Source: Mercenaria mercenaria (Eukaryota > Mollusca > Bivalvia > Venerida > Veneridae). Taken from it: a DNA stretch of 64,000 nt. Location: NCBI RefSeq assembly GCF_021730395.1, contig NC_069375.1, positions 12,113,001 through 12,177,000 on the forward strand, written 5' to 3'. The notes beneath the pieces are model-generated. The model searched no databases, was not told where the DNA came from, and saw nothing but the letters and a program-made list of their open reading frames with translations. Shown here piece by piece: positions 12,301 through 22,984 of the stretch (position 1 is its first letter; each line of letters begins with the position of its first letter). The translations under genes and the position numbers were made by a program.

Positions 12301-15300
12301 ATATATTTTGTACACATAATCTACTTCATTTTTTGATACTAAAATTCTTTGAAATGTGTACAAATTAACAATTAAAAATAGTGGTTTGTTTGTTTATGTT
12401 GTTGTTTTACAGTCACACCGGCACAATTATATGTTATATGATGGCATTCTAGCTTTTGATGGCGGAGAAAGACCTAAGGTACCCCACAAGGCATTATTTC
12501 ATCACAGGCCGGTTCCTAGGTAGCCGTACATCAGCTGAATATATACCGCATATGAAAGAATCTTACACCCGAAACGAGGTTTCAAATCATAGCGTATACG
12601 GGCAAGTGAGTCAAAGACAGCGGCCTTACTCGCTCGGGCACTACAAACAGCCGTGTCGCAAACATGTGCAACATGAACGTAGCATAATTTTAGTGCAATT
12701 TTATATACATGTATTACATGTACAATGTAGTAGTTTAATATTTGCAGATTAGTTTCGTCTGAATTTTCTGCCGTGTTAAACTAGGATACATATTTGTTCG
12801 ACAATAACAAAACTGTTATGTAAGTAATGGAAATTTGTCAAGTGCATATCAACTTACTGTAAATGCCAGAACCACTTCACTTCCGGCATGAACAAATTCT
12901 TCATATAATTGCCGCAGGACTTCCGGGTGTTCCACGCTTACAACAGGTACAAAAGGGCCCGCTGACATGTACCCTCTTCTCTCTATTTCAAAAAGAAAAC
13001 CCTCCGCCACAATAACAGACCCTCCATTCTGCAGTCTTTCCAGAAGTCCTGTAAAATGTGAGCCTTTGTGTTTAGAGGGACTAATTATTTATTGTCAATA
13101 AAATTTGAATTTCCATTTAAGATAGCATGTGTATTTTTTGTATAATTATATGATTAATCCTGAAGTAAACCTGATTAAAGCCCTATCCCCCTACACACAC
13201 AAAGATATAACAACTACAAAACAACAACAACAACAACAACAACAACAAAAATAACATAAATACTGACATGCTTTTACTCGTTTATAGAAAAAGCAACATA
13301 AAAATGAAACAACTACTTCATGTTGTTATAACACGATCCTTTAACGCTTCAATTTGATCAAAGATTTATCATGCTTTTGTTTAAAATGCAAATGAGTAAA
13401 ACGAAAGAGAGGTTTTACTTTTATTCTCCTGGGGCCGTATTCATAAAGCATCTTAAGTATAAGTATAAGAAATTGATTATTTACTTAAGTATTACTTAGG
13501 TAAGAAATTTATTTTTCTTAAGTATATTTGTTATTCATAAAACAATTTAATAAGTAATTCTTGGCTTTTCTTGTGGACGAAAACATTAAAAAAATAACAT
13601 TAATTTCAGACAGATACAACACAATTATGTTTAAAGTACTTTTATCTGAAAAACAACACTTTAATCGTACTCACGACGCCATTTTGTTTTCTGACTTAAG
13701 TCATTTCTTACGTATCTTAAGGTATTGGACCCCTAATAGTAATGTTTAAAAACTGTCAATTGCTTGGTATATTCTTTCAGTTGACCATGTTTCACACTGT
13801 GTTGCAAATTTTAAACAACTTTTACCGTGCCGTTTTTTGTAAATTTTGTATAATTTATGGCATTTCCTCACGCTCAAGAAGAGACAAAATTCAATGTGAT
13901 GGCCACTATGAAAAACGTTTGCAGAGAATTCGTTACAGCATTAATTTTGATAAAAGAAACACCAAACTATTGTTAAATAATTATAAAACACAAAATAAAA
14001 CTGAAAAAATATTTATTTCTAGGGTGCCTCAAGTAAACAGATTTAATGAGACAGAATTCTAACTCCAACATTGAAAAATTAAGGTCGAATCCTGTGGGTC
14101 TGTTTTGAATTATGCTCACTTCATTCAAAAATAACCTTGGGGCAATAGTAAAACCTACCTGCATTTCTTCGACAATATGTAATCTAAAGAATGAAGGCAA
14201 AATAGAGAACTTTTACCGCACGTAACTCAGTATTTTTAAAGATGTCTAACTCCACCCCTCCTGATTCAGAGGTAAATTCACAAGTTTTCCACTTTTGTAC
14301 AATACATCCATAATTAGTCTTGAAAGAAGTAAAAATTTACTAGAAAAAAAAGAAAACATGGAAAAAAAAATGGTCCCAGTGGGGTTTGAACCTTACGCCC
14401 CCCCCCCCCCCCCCCCCCCCACCTGAAAATTGCATTCAAAGTAGGTTTAAGGTAGGAATTGAATACTCTTCAAAAAGGAGATACTCTATTACGGGTCCAA
14501 TACCTTAAGTTCAAGCTGTTTTATGAATAGGACTTACGTTTTTTACTTAGACTTAAGCTGAAATCACCACAAACTTAAGTAAAATCTTCAACTTAATTCA
14601 AAACTTATACTTAAGATGCTTTATGAATACGGCCCCAGATATGAATACATTTATCTGACCAAAAGATTCTAGATAGTAATTTAACTAAATATTTTTCAGC
14701 ATGTACCAATGCGGATTTTTTAACGGGAGTGAAGGAATTCTTAATACGATAATATCATTTATTTCACTACAGTAGTGGAGGGCGACACTCTTGAGTTCTA
14801 TAGGTGCATATCATTTGGTAACAGGATCTGGTAGAGTATACATCACGGTTTATGCTGTATGAACAATTTAATTAAGTATTTCTATTTTATTTCGTATCAG
14901 GTTTATTAAAGAAATTAATGACATTTTGCTATAATCATTTCTATGATTATGTTATGTTGTGATCATAAATCGTATACAGCGCTGTGTAAAATCAATATCT
15001 ATGTACACTATAGCGAAATGAGAAGGATAAATATCAAACAGGGAATGCCACGTCCCAAAAACGCAGCCTGCCCAAAACGAAACTCACAGCACGCAGATAT
15101 GCAAACTGCCAACACAAACACTCGCATACGAGGACAAAACGAACAAATAAAGGAACACAGTATGGCACCGCCTTGGAATGGTCATTGGCAAAAACACCAG
15201 AGCTTAAACCAGTTTATGGTGCGCACCCAACCTCACTCTTACCCCCACCATGTTCAAAAGTCACGGTAACACAGTCACAGTGTAAATAAAAGAAATCCCC

Positions 15301-18300
15301 GCCAGGTGAATCTCTAACACACGCAATGGAAACAAAAGGCATGTCACGTAAAGCACAAAATTGCTCTATAATTATAAAACAACAAACCTTAAGAACCAAA
15401 AACGTATGCACCTAATGCCCTTGCAGAAGACAGAGCATCAAGAGAAACACCATTAAGGGCCCGACGGAACAGGCCAGAAGACAGAAATTAAAACAGTTCA
15501 GTCCTAGTGGGATTTAAAATCTGCTTATCAGAGGGTCCCCCCACCCTCTTCCTCAGACACAATCAAAGAGGGAAGCGTAGTGTCATAACGTTGAACACTA
15601 ATGTGTCTCAAAACAGTTGAGTCAGAAACAGAATCAGCTAACTCCTTCATCAACGTTGTTTTAAGTCTTCCAGAAGTAAACAATATGATGAACTTGGTCG
15701 TAACCTCTCTTGATAAAACTTTTTATAATTTTACCAAATACAGCTGGAAAATTACCATGACCCAAAATCTTACGAAGTTTGTAAACCACATCCTCATAAA
15801 AATCGGTTTTGAAATACCTTCTCGCAGAAGTGTCTTTAAATTACTACTGAATTTTAAAACCAAATCAGAATTACGATAGTAAAACTTAGCAAAATATTTA
15901 CACAATATGTAATAATGGTAGCCTTGCTGAAGAAGCTTAATTGTAATATATTGATTATGTTCATTGAAATCCTCAACAAGACATGATGACTACACGCTCT
16001 GGCAAACCGAATTAATGGAGAAATATATACCCCATAAGAGGTAGCCTCTCCAAATGGGGAAAATTTACAATACTAAAATTAAAACCACCCCTCTTGTTAG
16101 GCGCGTAGCTAGGGCATTTTTCGTAGTACACAGACGTAATGGGGACGGGGGTTGGTGTATCCTCCCCTTGATTATTTATCAATGTGAGAACGGCAATTGG
16201 TGCATTTTAGCGTGTATTTGAAGCAAAAACATTGCACGAAAACCTTATTCTTTGTTAATTGTTTATATAAAATGTTTTATTTTACTAGGTATGTGCGTAA
16301 TATTAAACGTGTAATCTGTGGTTTAGCGATCCATGTTAAATATGTGCAAATATTAATTCAAAACAAATGGTTAGTTGTGAAACACTGAAAATATCATTAT
16401 AATCGGATATATCATTCAAGAGATATGTCTGTAAGTATATATACGGTAGCTGTTACAAGGAATTTGCCATAACTCCAAACTGAATACTAGACTAGTCAAC
16501 AACGACATGCCAAGTTTCATGATACTGATACAAATGTACCAAATCTGAAACTGATACCTTGCATAGGGAAAGCATTCCGGTATAGCGGCGGCGTCTTCAT
16601 TACGTCAACTTCGTTTTAGGTATTTCCCTTATCATTTTTTAAAACTAAAACAGTACTCTGCAAAATGTATCTTACACCTTTTAAATTATTTCGCGGTTTC
16701 GCCATCGTGATCTCGCGCTTCACGCTTCATGCATCGCATTGCTTCCTCTAACGATATGCGAAGCTCGAGGTAACGATGACGAATGGCGAGATCGCGAAAG
16801 TTAAGCAGTTTTGCGCTTTGCCATCGTGATTTTGCGAATGTGAAAAGTCTCGGTTTCACACTTCGTCATGGTGATCTCGCGATTTGCCATCATGATTTCA
16901 CGCTTTGCCATCATGATTCCGCGCTTCGCGTATCACCTGCTCATGATTGAGAAGCGCGAGATCAAAATCGCGAAGTGCGAAAAAACGAAAATTTCACGCT
17001 TTAACATTAGCATTGGGTAGACATTTTACCAACAATATTGAATCATAAAAAATGTTAAAAATATAGCGTGATTGTTGATATATCTCAACTACATCTAAAA
17101 CCAAGTATTACACTGAAATCTTGATTGGATATATTGTTTGGAATGTTGTTTAAGGTCTTCTGAAATATAATACATATAATTCAGCTACCTGTAAAGCCAT
17201 TGAAAAACTGTAATCACCAATTATAAAGAAAGAACATATTTATCTCACTGTGAATTGGTTGTCAGATACTGTAATATCGTATGACTTGTACCGGTGTCAA
17301 ACCTTGGCAATACGCGTAAGATTTAACTAGGTGTAATTATTTGATTTCTATAATATTTTATTTTCTGTAACATTTTGACCATGGAATAATTGATAATTTC
17401 ATACATTTAAGTACTATTATAAGATATATCTATGACATCTGAAAATAACGTAATAATTATTATGCGTGACAAATTACGTCTGCAGTGCTATACACATTGT
17501 CCTGTTCAATAGCTTTTAGCCTTGAAAATGTCTCTTTGCCGATTTCTCAACCATCAGTTTATCAATTTTTGACATTGTATTATAATTTTATTATAGAAAT
17601 TTGACTCTTTAAACCGTTAGCATAGACGGCGTATGAATGTAATATTTCACATGGTCAGGATTATTACAAAATAAGCAATCAAACAGTAGGATAATGACTT
17701 TACCTACTAGAGATTGTTATAAAACTACAAAGATAACTATTGGTGATTTTCAATGCACGTTAAATCAACTAATTATATAAACCAGATTGCTATTACTTCA
17801 AACTAAATATGAAGTAAGCAATGATTCGTATTAAGCAATCTCCGTTGCATGATATAGATTTCTTGTTGCAGCCAAATAAATTAGCCAATTTAATTGTGTA
17901 TGCTTGCCAGATTTTCACTACGCAGCTGCGTATCTACGTAAAAGCAGCTACGCACCTGCTTGTCATAAATTTTGGTAGGTAAATAGAGAGATGTAAATCT
18001 AAAAAGGAAGCAGCAGTATCCGAATTGTTAGTTAACCTTAAGCGAGACAGGTTTAAACCGGTCAAATTTCTACGCTCTGATATTATTCAAACTATATGAT
18101 TACGGGCTGATTAAAGTTAACTGTCGCTGTAGAAGAGAACACGGACAAGTTAATGTTTTATTAGCTCACCTGTCACGTAGTGACAAGTTAAGCTTTTGTG
18201 ATCGCCCTTCGTCCGTCCGTCCGCCGTCCGTCCTCAATTTCTTTTGAACACGATAGAGACCACATTTTGCAATCGATTTTAATCAAACTTGAAAACAATT

Positions 18301-20741
18301 TGTATTGGCATAATATTTCGGATCCTTTCAAAAACTGGCCAGATCCCTTAATAGGTTCCAGAGTTATGGCTCTTTAAAGGGCCAAAATTTGCTATTTTGG
18401 CTTGTGAACAAGATAGAGACCATATTTTGAAATCAACGTTAATAAAACTTGCACACTACTTGTATTTGCATATTATCTCTTTCCGTTTGAAAACATGGCC
18501 AGATCCCTTTATGGGTTCCAGAGTTATGGGCCCTTAAAGGGCCAAAAGTTGCTATTTTGGATTGTGAACACGATAGAGACCACATTTTGTAATAAACTTT
18601 AATCAAACTTGCACACAACATGTATAGGCATAATATCTCGGTCAGATCCCATTATGAGACTTCATTTATACGGTTTGATATGATACAAACTTACAAAATA
18701 TCTTTAACAACAATAGCTTTCGGATTCCATGATGAATCGGTCAGATCCAATCATAGGTTCCGGAGTTACGGCCCCTGATTGAACCTTGAAATAGCCAAAA
18801 TGTGTTAATTTTACGTTGTAAACACAATAGAAGTGACATTTTACATACAATTTTAACCACACTTACACACAACTTAAGTCACAATAAGATCTCGGTTCCT
18901 TTCGGAAACCGGCTAGATTCCATCAATGGTTCTAGAGTTACTGCCTGTCTCTAAAAGGGTCGAAATATTCTATTGTGGCCCTTCCAGCCATATAGAGGTT
19001 TCATTTATGCTTTGATTTGATACAAATTTGCACAAAATGTTTATCCTGATGATCTCTAGGCCGAGTTTGAAACTGGATCATGTGGGGTCAAAAACTAGGT
19101 CACCAGGTCAAATAAAAGGAAAAGCTTGCTTACACCCTAGACGCCACATTTATGACCCTATCTTCATGAATCTTGGTCAGAATATTGGTTGTTTGTCTTT
19201 CAGATGCATATTACCGTATGAATCGGGCTGCGCCCTCGTGATATAATTTCTGAACTCAGAACAATGATTTTATTCAACGACAAATCTTAAATAGCGCAAC
19301 AAGCGTTGGACTGAATCGTGGTGAAAGAGTTACGTTTTAAAAGTCGTTTTACTTATAAATACTTAAGGTAGTTTTGCACGTTTGATAAACCGGAAGTGAT
19401 GGCGTAACGTCATTTATCCGGAAAACGTAGAATAAAGCCTTGATTCGGCGTACGGAAATGAAAATAATTTTATGATTTAATCGAAACCTGTGAGTAGATT
19501 TATTACAATGGCACTGTTGCTATATTTCTAAAGTCAAAATATGTTATTAAAACATATGACATGTTAAAAAATTCTAAAAATGTCTTAAAATGAGCGTGAA
19601 TGTCCGGTTCACTTTAATCTTGGTCAAATACCTCAAAAATAAGCACACGGACCTATAAATTTTATTCCACCAAATTGTAGGCCATGTGTTCATTTACAAC
19701 TGTGAGAAGTTTCATCAAAATCTACATTGTAGAAAAAATTCTTTTCGCGAAAATGTTATGAAAGTTATGATTTTTCCACAGACTCCCATTATGAAATATT
19801 GCGTGAGGTCCAAATTTTTCAAACCAGTTTAGCAAAAAATCAAGCACACGACGCTATCCTTTTTATTTGCTGAATTATCTAGGTATATTCTAAAGTATGA
19901 TCAAATTCTACATTGTAGAAAAAAATTCGAACAAAACGTGCAGAACTACCTTAAGGCCTAATAAAACAATTTTTTTTATTAAGTGGGACTTTTTAGAAAT
20001 TATTTTTGTGTCAAAAATGAATACAAATAAGGAGGTTATGCCTTTAGAGCATCAGTAAGTTGATTTCTAACATCACTGACCATGTTTAAAGCACAAAAAG
20101 TGCAGTTTTGCAACTTTTTGCTAAAACGTTGAAAAAAAATACCCCAGGCTATAAAAACATCTAGGATCGGGCCAAATATTTAGGGTAGGTCGGGATACCG
20201 GAAACAAACAATTTTTTTAGACCTAAGGTCCTGCAAATATTCTTGAAACTTCATTATATGAAAATCGCAGTTTAAATTGGTTTTGAATATCTTGCAGTAA
20301 AGGAGCATTTTCTAGCCTCTGGTCCATTTATAATACGATAATGTAATATATTATAAACGATTAATCCACAGTCAGAAGTACTATAAAGTGAGATACGTTG
20401 AATTTTTCATTAATTTATTTGAAAAATCATACTTAGAGTTGGTAAAGAAGTTTTAAAACCATACAATATGACAAAACATACAAACAACACCCCCACTCCT
20501 CCACAACCAACGAGTACAACCGACGTTATTAATTATTTCTGCATGTAATATGACAACGATGAAAATAATACAATCCCGTTGCCGACATAAGAAATGAATT
20601 ATATATCATAGGTACATTTCTACACCATTTAGTAAATTCTTGTTTATAAAAGGCTGATTTTTGTCCAGCTTTTAATTGTGTTTCTCCCTTTAAAACATTT
20701 TAAACTTGAATAAATTATATATAAATACCTTTCTTTGTCAT
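6320..20741 (-). CDS. BHMT: Betaine-homocysteine S-methyltransferase-like, copy A
   Basis: Seven coding exons: 20729-20741, 12858-13048, 11955-12149, 10424-10535, 9961-10139, 6899-6980, 6320-6603 (13, 191, 195, 112, 179, 82, 284 nt). All have AG acceptors and GT donors with compatible phases, giving 351 aa from MTKKG to GGDFD. Family reaction: a betaine methyl group goes to homocysteine, giving methionine and dimethylglycine, in the cytosol on a (beta/alpha)8 barrel. Zinc ligands are present as Cys211 (GLNC) and Cys294-Cys295 (GLCCG). Glu150 matches human Glu159 and Tyr70 matches Tyr77. Unusual: human Asp26 is Glu20 with one Gly missing (AEGF instead of GDGGF), Trp44 is Phe37, Tyr160 is Thr151. 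The C-terminus is shorter than in human BHMT (406 aa), so the tail that helps tetramerisation may be reduced. No coding defect seen. It could use another methyl donor. Confidence 0.9.
7468..8037 (+). pseudogene. Decayed ORF fragment, possibly SGNH-hydrolase-like, in BHMT-A intron 6
   Basis: One end encodes [11 protein letters not shown] and the other [15 protein letters not shown] followed by GAVLHVE. These resemble the first and last conserved blocks of an SGNH/GDSL-like domain that I remember as common in bivalve repeat-associated ORFs. The frame is broken and no catalytic function can be expected. It is absent from the matching intron of copy B, so it belongs to copy A insertion material. 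Confidence 0.35.
9020..9655. repeat. Tandem repeat, roughly 50-60 bp unit, BHMT-A intron 6
   Basis: About a dozen degenerate units built on ACACCATTATATGGTGGTTT followed by CCATTATATGGG. Each unit holds the short palindrome CCATTATATGG. Not present in copy B. Confidence 0.85.
10596..11663. mobile_element. 1,068-bp inverted-repeat DNA element in BHMT-A intron 4
   Basis: Terminal inverted repeats CATACATGTCAAGTT at 10596 and AACTTGACATGTATG ending at 11663, flanked by the direct repeat CAAAAA (10590-10595 and 11664-11669), a likely 6-bp target-site duplication. No transposase ORF, so non-autonomous. Copy B reads straight across the same point (about 29311-29330), which makes it an empty-site comparison and dates the insertion after the duplication. 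Confidence 0.8.
12405..12545 (-). mobile_element. SINE relic in BHMT intron 2, shared with copy B
   Basis: The segment with GTCACACCGGCACAATTATA, then CTAGCTTTTGATGG, matches the tail half of the complete SINE at 58321-58588. A more decayed version is at 30238-30300 at the same intron position in copy B, so this SINE predates the duplication. Confidence 0.5.
13219..13248. repeat. (CAA)n microsatellite, BHMT-A intron 1
   Basis: About ten ACA repeats, 170 nt upstream of exon 2. A shorter run lies at the equivalent place in copy B (31214-31233), so the tract predates the duplication. Confidence 0.9.
13717..14508. mobile_element. Nested TTAA-flanked MITE
   Basis: Ends read TTAAGGTATTGGACCCCTAA and its mirror (rc TTAAGGTATTGGACCCGTAA). 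The TTAA at each end may be the target duplication, as in piggyBac-type elements, or part of the repeat. It interrupts the outer element and carries the poly-C tract. No transposase. Confidence 0.7.
14398..14420. repeat. Poly-C tract (23 nt)
   Basis: An uninterrupted run of 23 C inside the nested MITE. The true length is uncertain because such runs are error-prone in assemblies. Confidence 0.9.
14985..15960 (-). mobile_element. Dispersed repeat with decayed coding remnants, BHMT-A intron 1
   Basis: On the - strand the 15.6-15.9 kb part encodes [20 protein letters not shown], followed by a non-coding-looking 3' region. I associate this protein stretch with an abundant bivalve dispersed element, probably a retroelement fragment. 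It looks old and incomplete, and I cannot name the family safely. Confidence 0.4.
16690..17000. repeat. Degenerate short tandem repeat, about 20 bp unit
   Basis: Repeated variants of TTTGCCATCATGATTTCGCG, CpG-rich compared with its surroundings. The right part is inverted relative to the left (GCGAGATCAAAATCGCGAAG), so the tract can fold on itself. Confidence 0.7.
18161..19245 (+). repeat. Dispersed repeat with 160-bp internal tandem units
   Basis: Starts TTAGCTCACCTGTCACGTAG, then a GTCC-rich run. The body repeats a 160-bp unit beginning GAACACGATAGAGACC (18246, 18406, 18566, and a diverged unit near 18820). No ORF of interest. A truncated relative lies at 52722-52900. Confidence 0.75.
19363..19954. 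mobile_element. 592-bp TTAA-flanked MITE in BHMT-A intron 1
   Basis: Ends TTAAGGTAGTTTTGCACGTT and its mirror (rc TTAAGGTAGTTCTGCACGTT), one mismatch in 20. No transposase ORF. Same GGTA end-type as the elements at 13717 and 25871. Confidence 0.75.
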
Positions 20742-20824
20742 TTTCTTAGACACCGATAATCCGTAAATAGTCAATCGCAAAGCAGTGTTGTACCCGTCTA
20801 TATTTCATATACAACAGTAACGTT

Positions 20825-20841
20825 GTATATATACTATATAT
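20825..20841 (-). promoter_or_regulatory. Possible TATA box of BHMT-like gene A
   Basis: On the - strand TATATAGTATATATAC lies 85-100 nt before the ATG. It is AT-rich sequence of low information. The sequence upstream of the ATG does not match copy B, so the two genes do not share a promoter. Confidence 0.3.
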
Positions 20842-21182
20842 TGGGAAAACCTTGAGCAAAAATTGCGTGTTTCGTGCAATTTACTATTAACAATACAGGT
20901 TAATGTGTAAAATGACATTGCAATATTCTCACCAGCTATTTATCAGTATATTTTCACAAGGAATGTATAATGTCATATATGCTAGAGTTGTTCCAGCACA
21001 GGCTAAACCGATAGATAATGTCTGTAGTGCTGGCTAAGGATGTAAGTCTCCTTATTTTACTTTATTTTCATTTTCTATTAAGGTAAATGACTAAAAGATA
21101 TATACAAGTCGCTGCCTTAGGACTGCTACCTTAGACATGAAACAACTATATTTTGTACCTTTAAATTTTTTTTCTTAAGTTT

Positions 21183-21425
21183 CTTGAAAATGGTGAGTTT
21201 TGACTGTCCGGAAGTGGGGCCCCTTTAGGCAGTCCTTTTCCGGAATTCATTGCTTATATCAGTATACTGACACTTGTTTTATAGAGTAATGTGCACGCTA
21301 TCATTACAAAAACTACAAGCAAGCGTCAGTATACTGATATAAACATTGAATTCCGGAAAAGGACTGCCTAAAGGGGCCCCACTTCCGGACAGTCTAAGGC
21401 CTTTAAAAACTCACCATTTTCAAAG
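21183..21425. mobile_element. Fold-back element with about 85-bp arms
   Basis: Left arm CTTGAAAATGGTGAGTTTTG, then GACTGTCCGGAAGTGGGGCC; the right arm is its reverse complement, ending near 21425. The arms share long perfect blocks, and the loop is about 60 bp. The near-identity of the arms suggests a young element or one kept alike by gene conversion. Confidence 0.8.
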
Positions 21426-21734
21426 AATTGTTACACATTTTTGTTTTGATGCATTTGCAATAGCGTGCGAGTGTTGAAATTTCACATAACTGAGTGGAAC
21501 ACAGTTTTCATATTTTTATTTCTTTACAAATGGCATTCATTTTCAAAGGGAGACAACTTTTTCAGAATATTTAATGTACGGGACAGTACGGCAGAACATT
21601 ACAATGGTCATGTAAAATATTGGTAACGATGTTGTTCGTTTATAAAATATTTCTGTGTTTTGGTGATATACTCCTAAACCTTAATGATAACTGTTTTCTT
21701 GATTTTTACTCTACCTTCCCATACAAAATCATAA

Positions 21735-22979
21735 AAAATATTATTAATTTCATGTAAGACTTGATCACTTGATCAGACAATGTGTAAACAAGGGAAGTAA
21801 CAATGATTTAACAACTATAATTTTACCAATTGGAGTTAGTTTTCTTCTCTTCCAATATGATATACTTTCTACAGTTTTACTGATTTTATCTTGAAAATAA
21901 AGATCTACTATTTTGTTTAAATCAACATCAAATATAATTCCCATTAGTTTAAACTTAGTTGTACCCCACAAAAGTTTCCATTTTGTTTTTATTGACCTTG
22001 TGCTATATTTAAGAGAGCCTATCCAAATAACATTAGTCTTATCAAAATTAACTTTTAATCCTGAGTGAAGGGAAAAATCATGCAATAAGTCAAGTGCTGA
22101 GTTCAAAGATTTATCCGAACCATCTAATAATAATGAGGTGTCATCTGCAAATTGAGTAATCTTATATTCTGTTCCATCAATAACTATACCTTTAATATTT
22201 GAACAATTTCTAATTTTTATTGCCAGTATCTCAGCACAGAGAATAAAAATATAAGACGAGATCGGGTCACCCTGTCGGCAACCACGGCCGCAGCTAAAAA
22301 AATTGATAAAAATCCATTTAACTGTACTGATAATTGTGTATTATTTAAGAACATTGTGATCCATTTTCTAATCATTGGACCAAAATTAAAAAAGGAAAAA
22401 GTTTTCTGTATGAAATTGAATGACAAAGTATCTAAGGCTTTTTCGAAGTCGATTAACATAACTAGACCTGGGATATTATTATCTTCAGTGTACTTCATTA
22501 CATCATACATAAGTCTGGTATTTTCGCCAATATAACGTCCTTTAACAAAGCCAGTTTGATCTCTAGCAACTAGATTATCCAACGTACATTTTATTCTGTT
22601 AGCAATACTACCTGAAGCCAGTTTATAAACAATGTTTAACAATGTAATTGGTCTCCAATTTTTCAGAAACTGTTTTGGTTTATTTTCTTTCGGAATACAT
22701 GTTATTATACCTTGTTTTTGTGTAACTGAAAAACTGCTGGTGTGTAAAGCATAATTTAAAGCTCTCGCTACAAATACACCCAACTTCTTCCAAAACACTT
22801 TAAAGAAATTTGTTGTAAAAACATCGGGGCCTGGACTTGTATCATTTTTCATGTTTTTCAAAGTGTTAGAGACTTCTTCATATGACAATAAACCTTCTAA
22901 TGCTGAAGACTGTTCTGGTGATAGCTTAGGAACATTATATTTATCTAGATCTTCATTCATATTATAGTTGTCTAACATA
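21735..22979 (-). mobile_element. 5'-truncated L1-like LINE (reverse transcriptase)
   Basis: Encodes RT blocks in order: SPGPDVFTTNFFKVFWKKLG, LKNWRPITLLN, DQTGFVKGRYIGENTRL, MLIDFEKALDTLSF, then the active-site box FADDTSLLL (coded near 22120-22165) and GLKVNFDKTNVIWIG with a thumb region. The endonuclease domain and ORF1 are missing. The frame shifts between about 22300 and 22110 and the first motif has Val where Gly is usual, so it is dead. The motif order fits the L1/Tx1 group. Confidence 0.85.
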
Positions 22980-22984
22980 TTAAC

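Larger units (their letters stand above)
13429..14638. mobile_element. Inverted-repeat element split by a nested element, BHMT-A intron 1
   Basis: About 36 bp of perfect terminal inverted repeat: CTGGGGCCGTATTCATAAAG at 13429 continuing to AGTATAAGT, mirrored to 14638. The outer arms (13429-13716 and 14509-14638) are rich in CTTAAG motifs. The middle is a second element. Copy B lacks the whole insertion. Confidence 0.8.
5391..20760. repeat. Segmental duplication, copy A (BHMT-like gene A)
   Basis: Collinear with 26486-32985. Homology begins near 5391 (CTTCCTAAAGAAGATTAACT against TTCCTAAAGAAAATTAACT near 26490) and runs through the 3' flank, all exons, recognisable parts of every intron, and the sequence around the first coding exon. 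It fades just upstream of the ATG (about 20760 and 32985). Copy A is more than twice as long because it has gained insertions in introns 1, 4 and 6. Confidence 0.9.
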
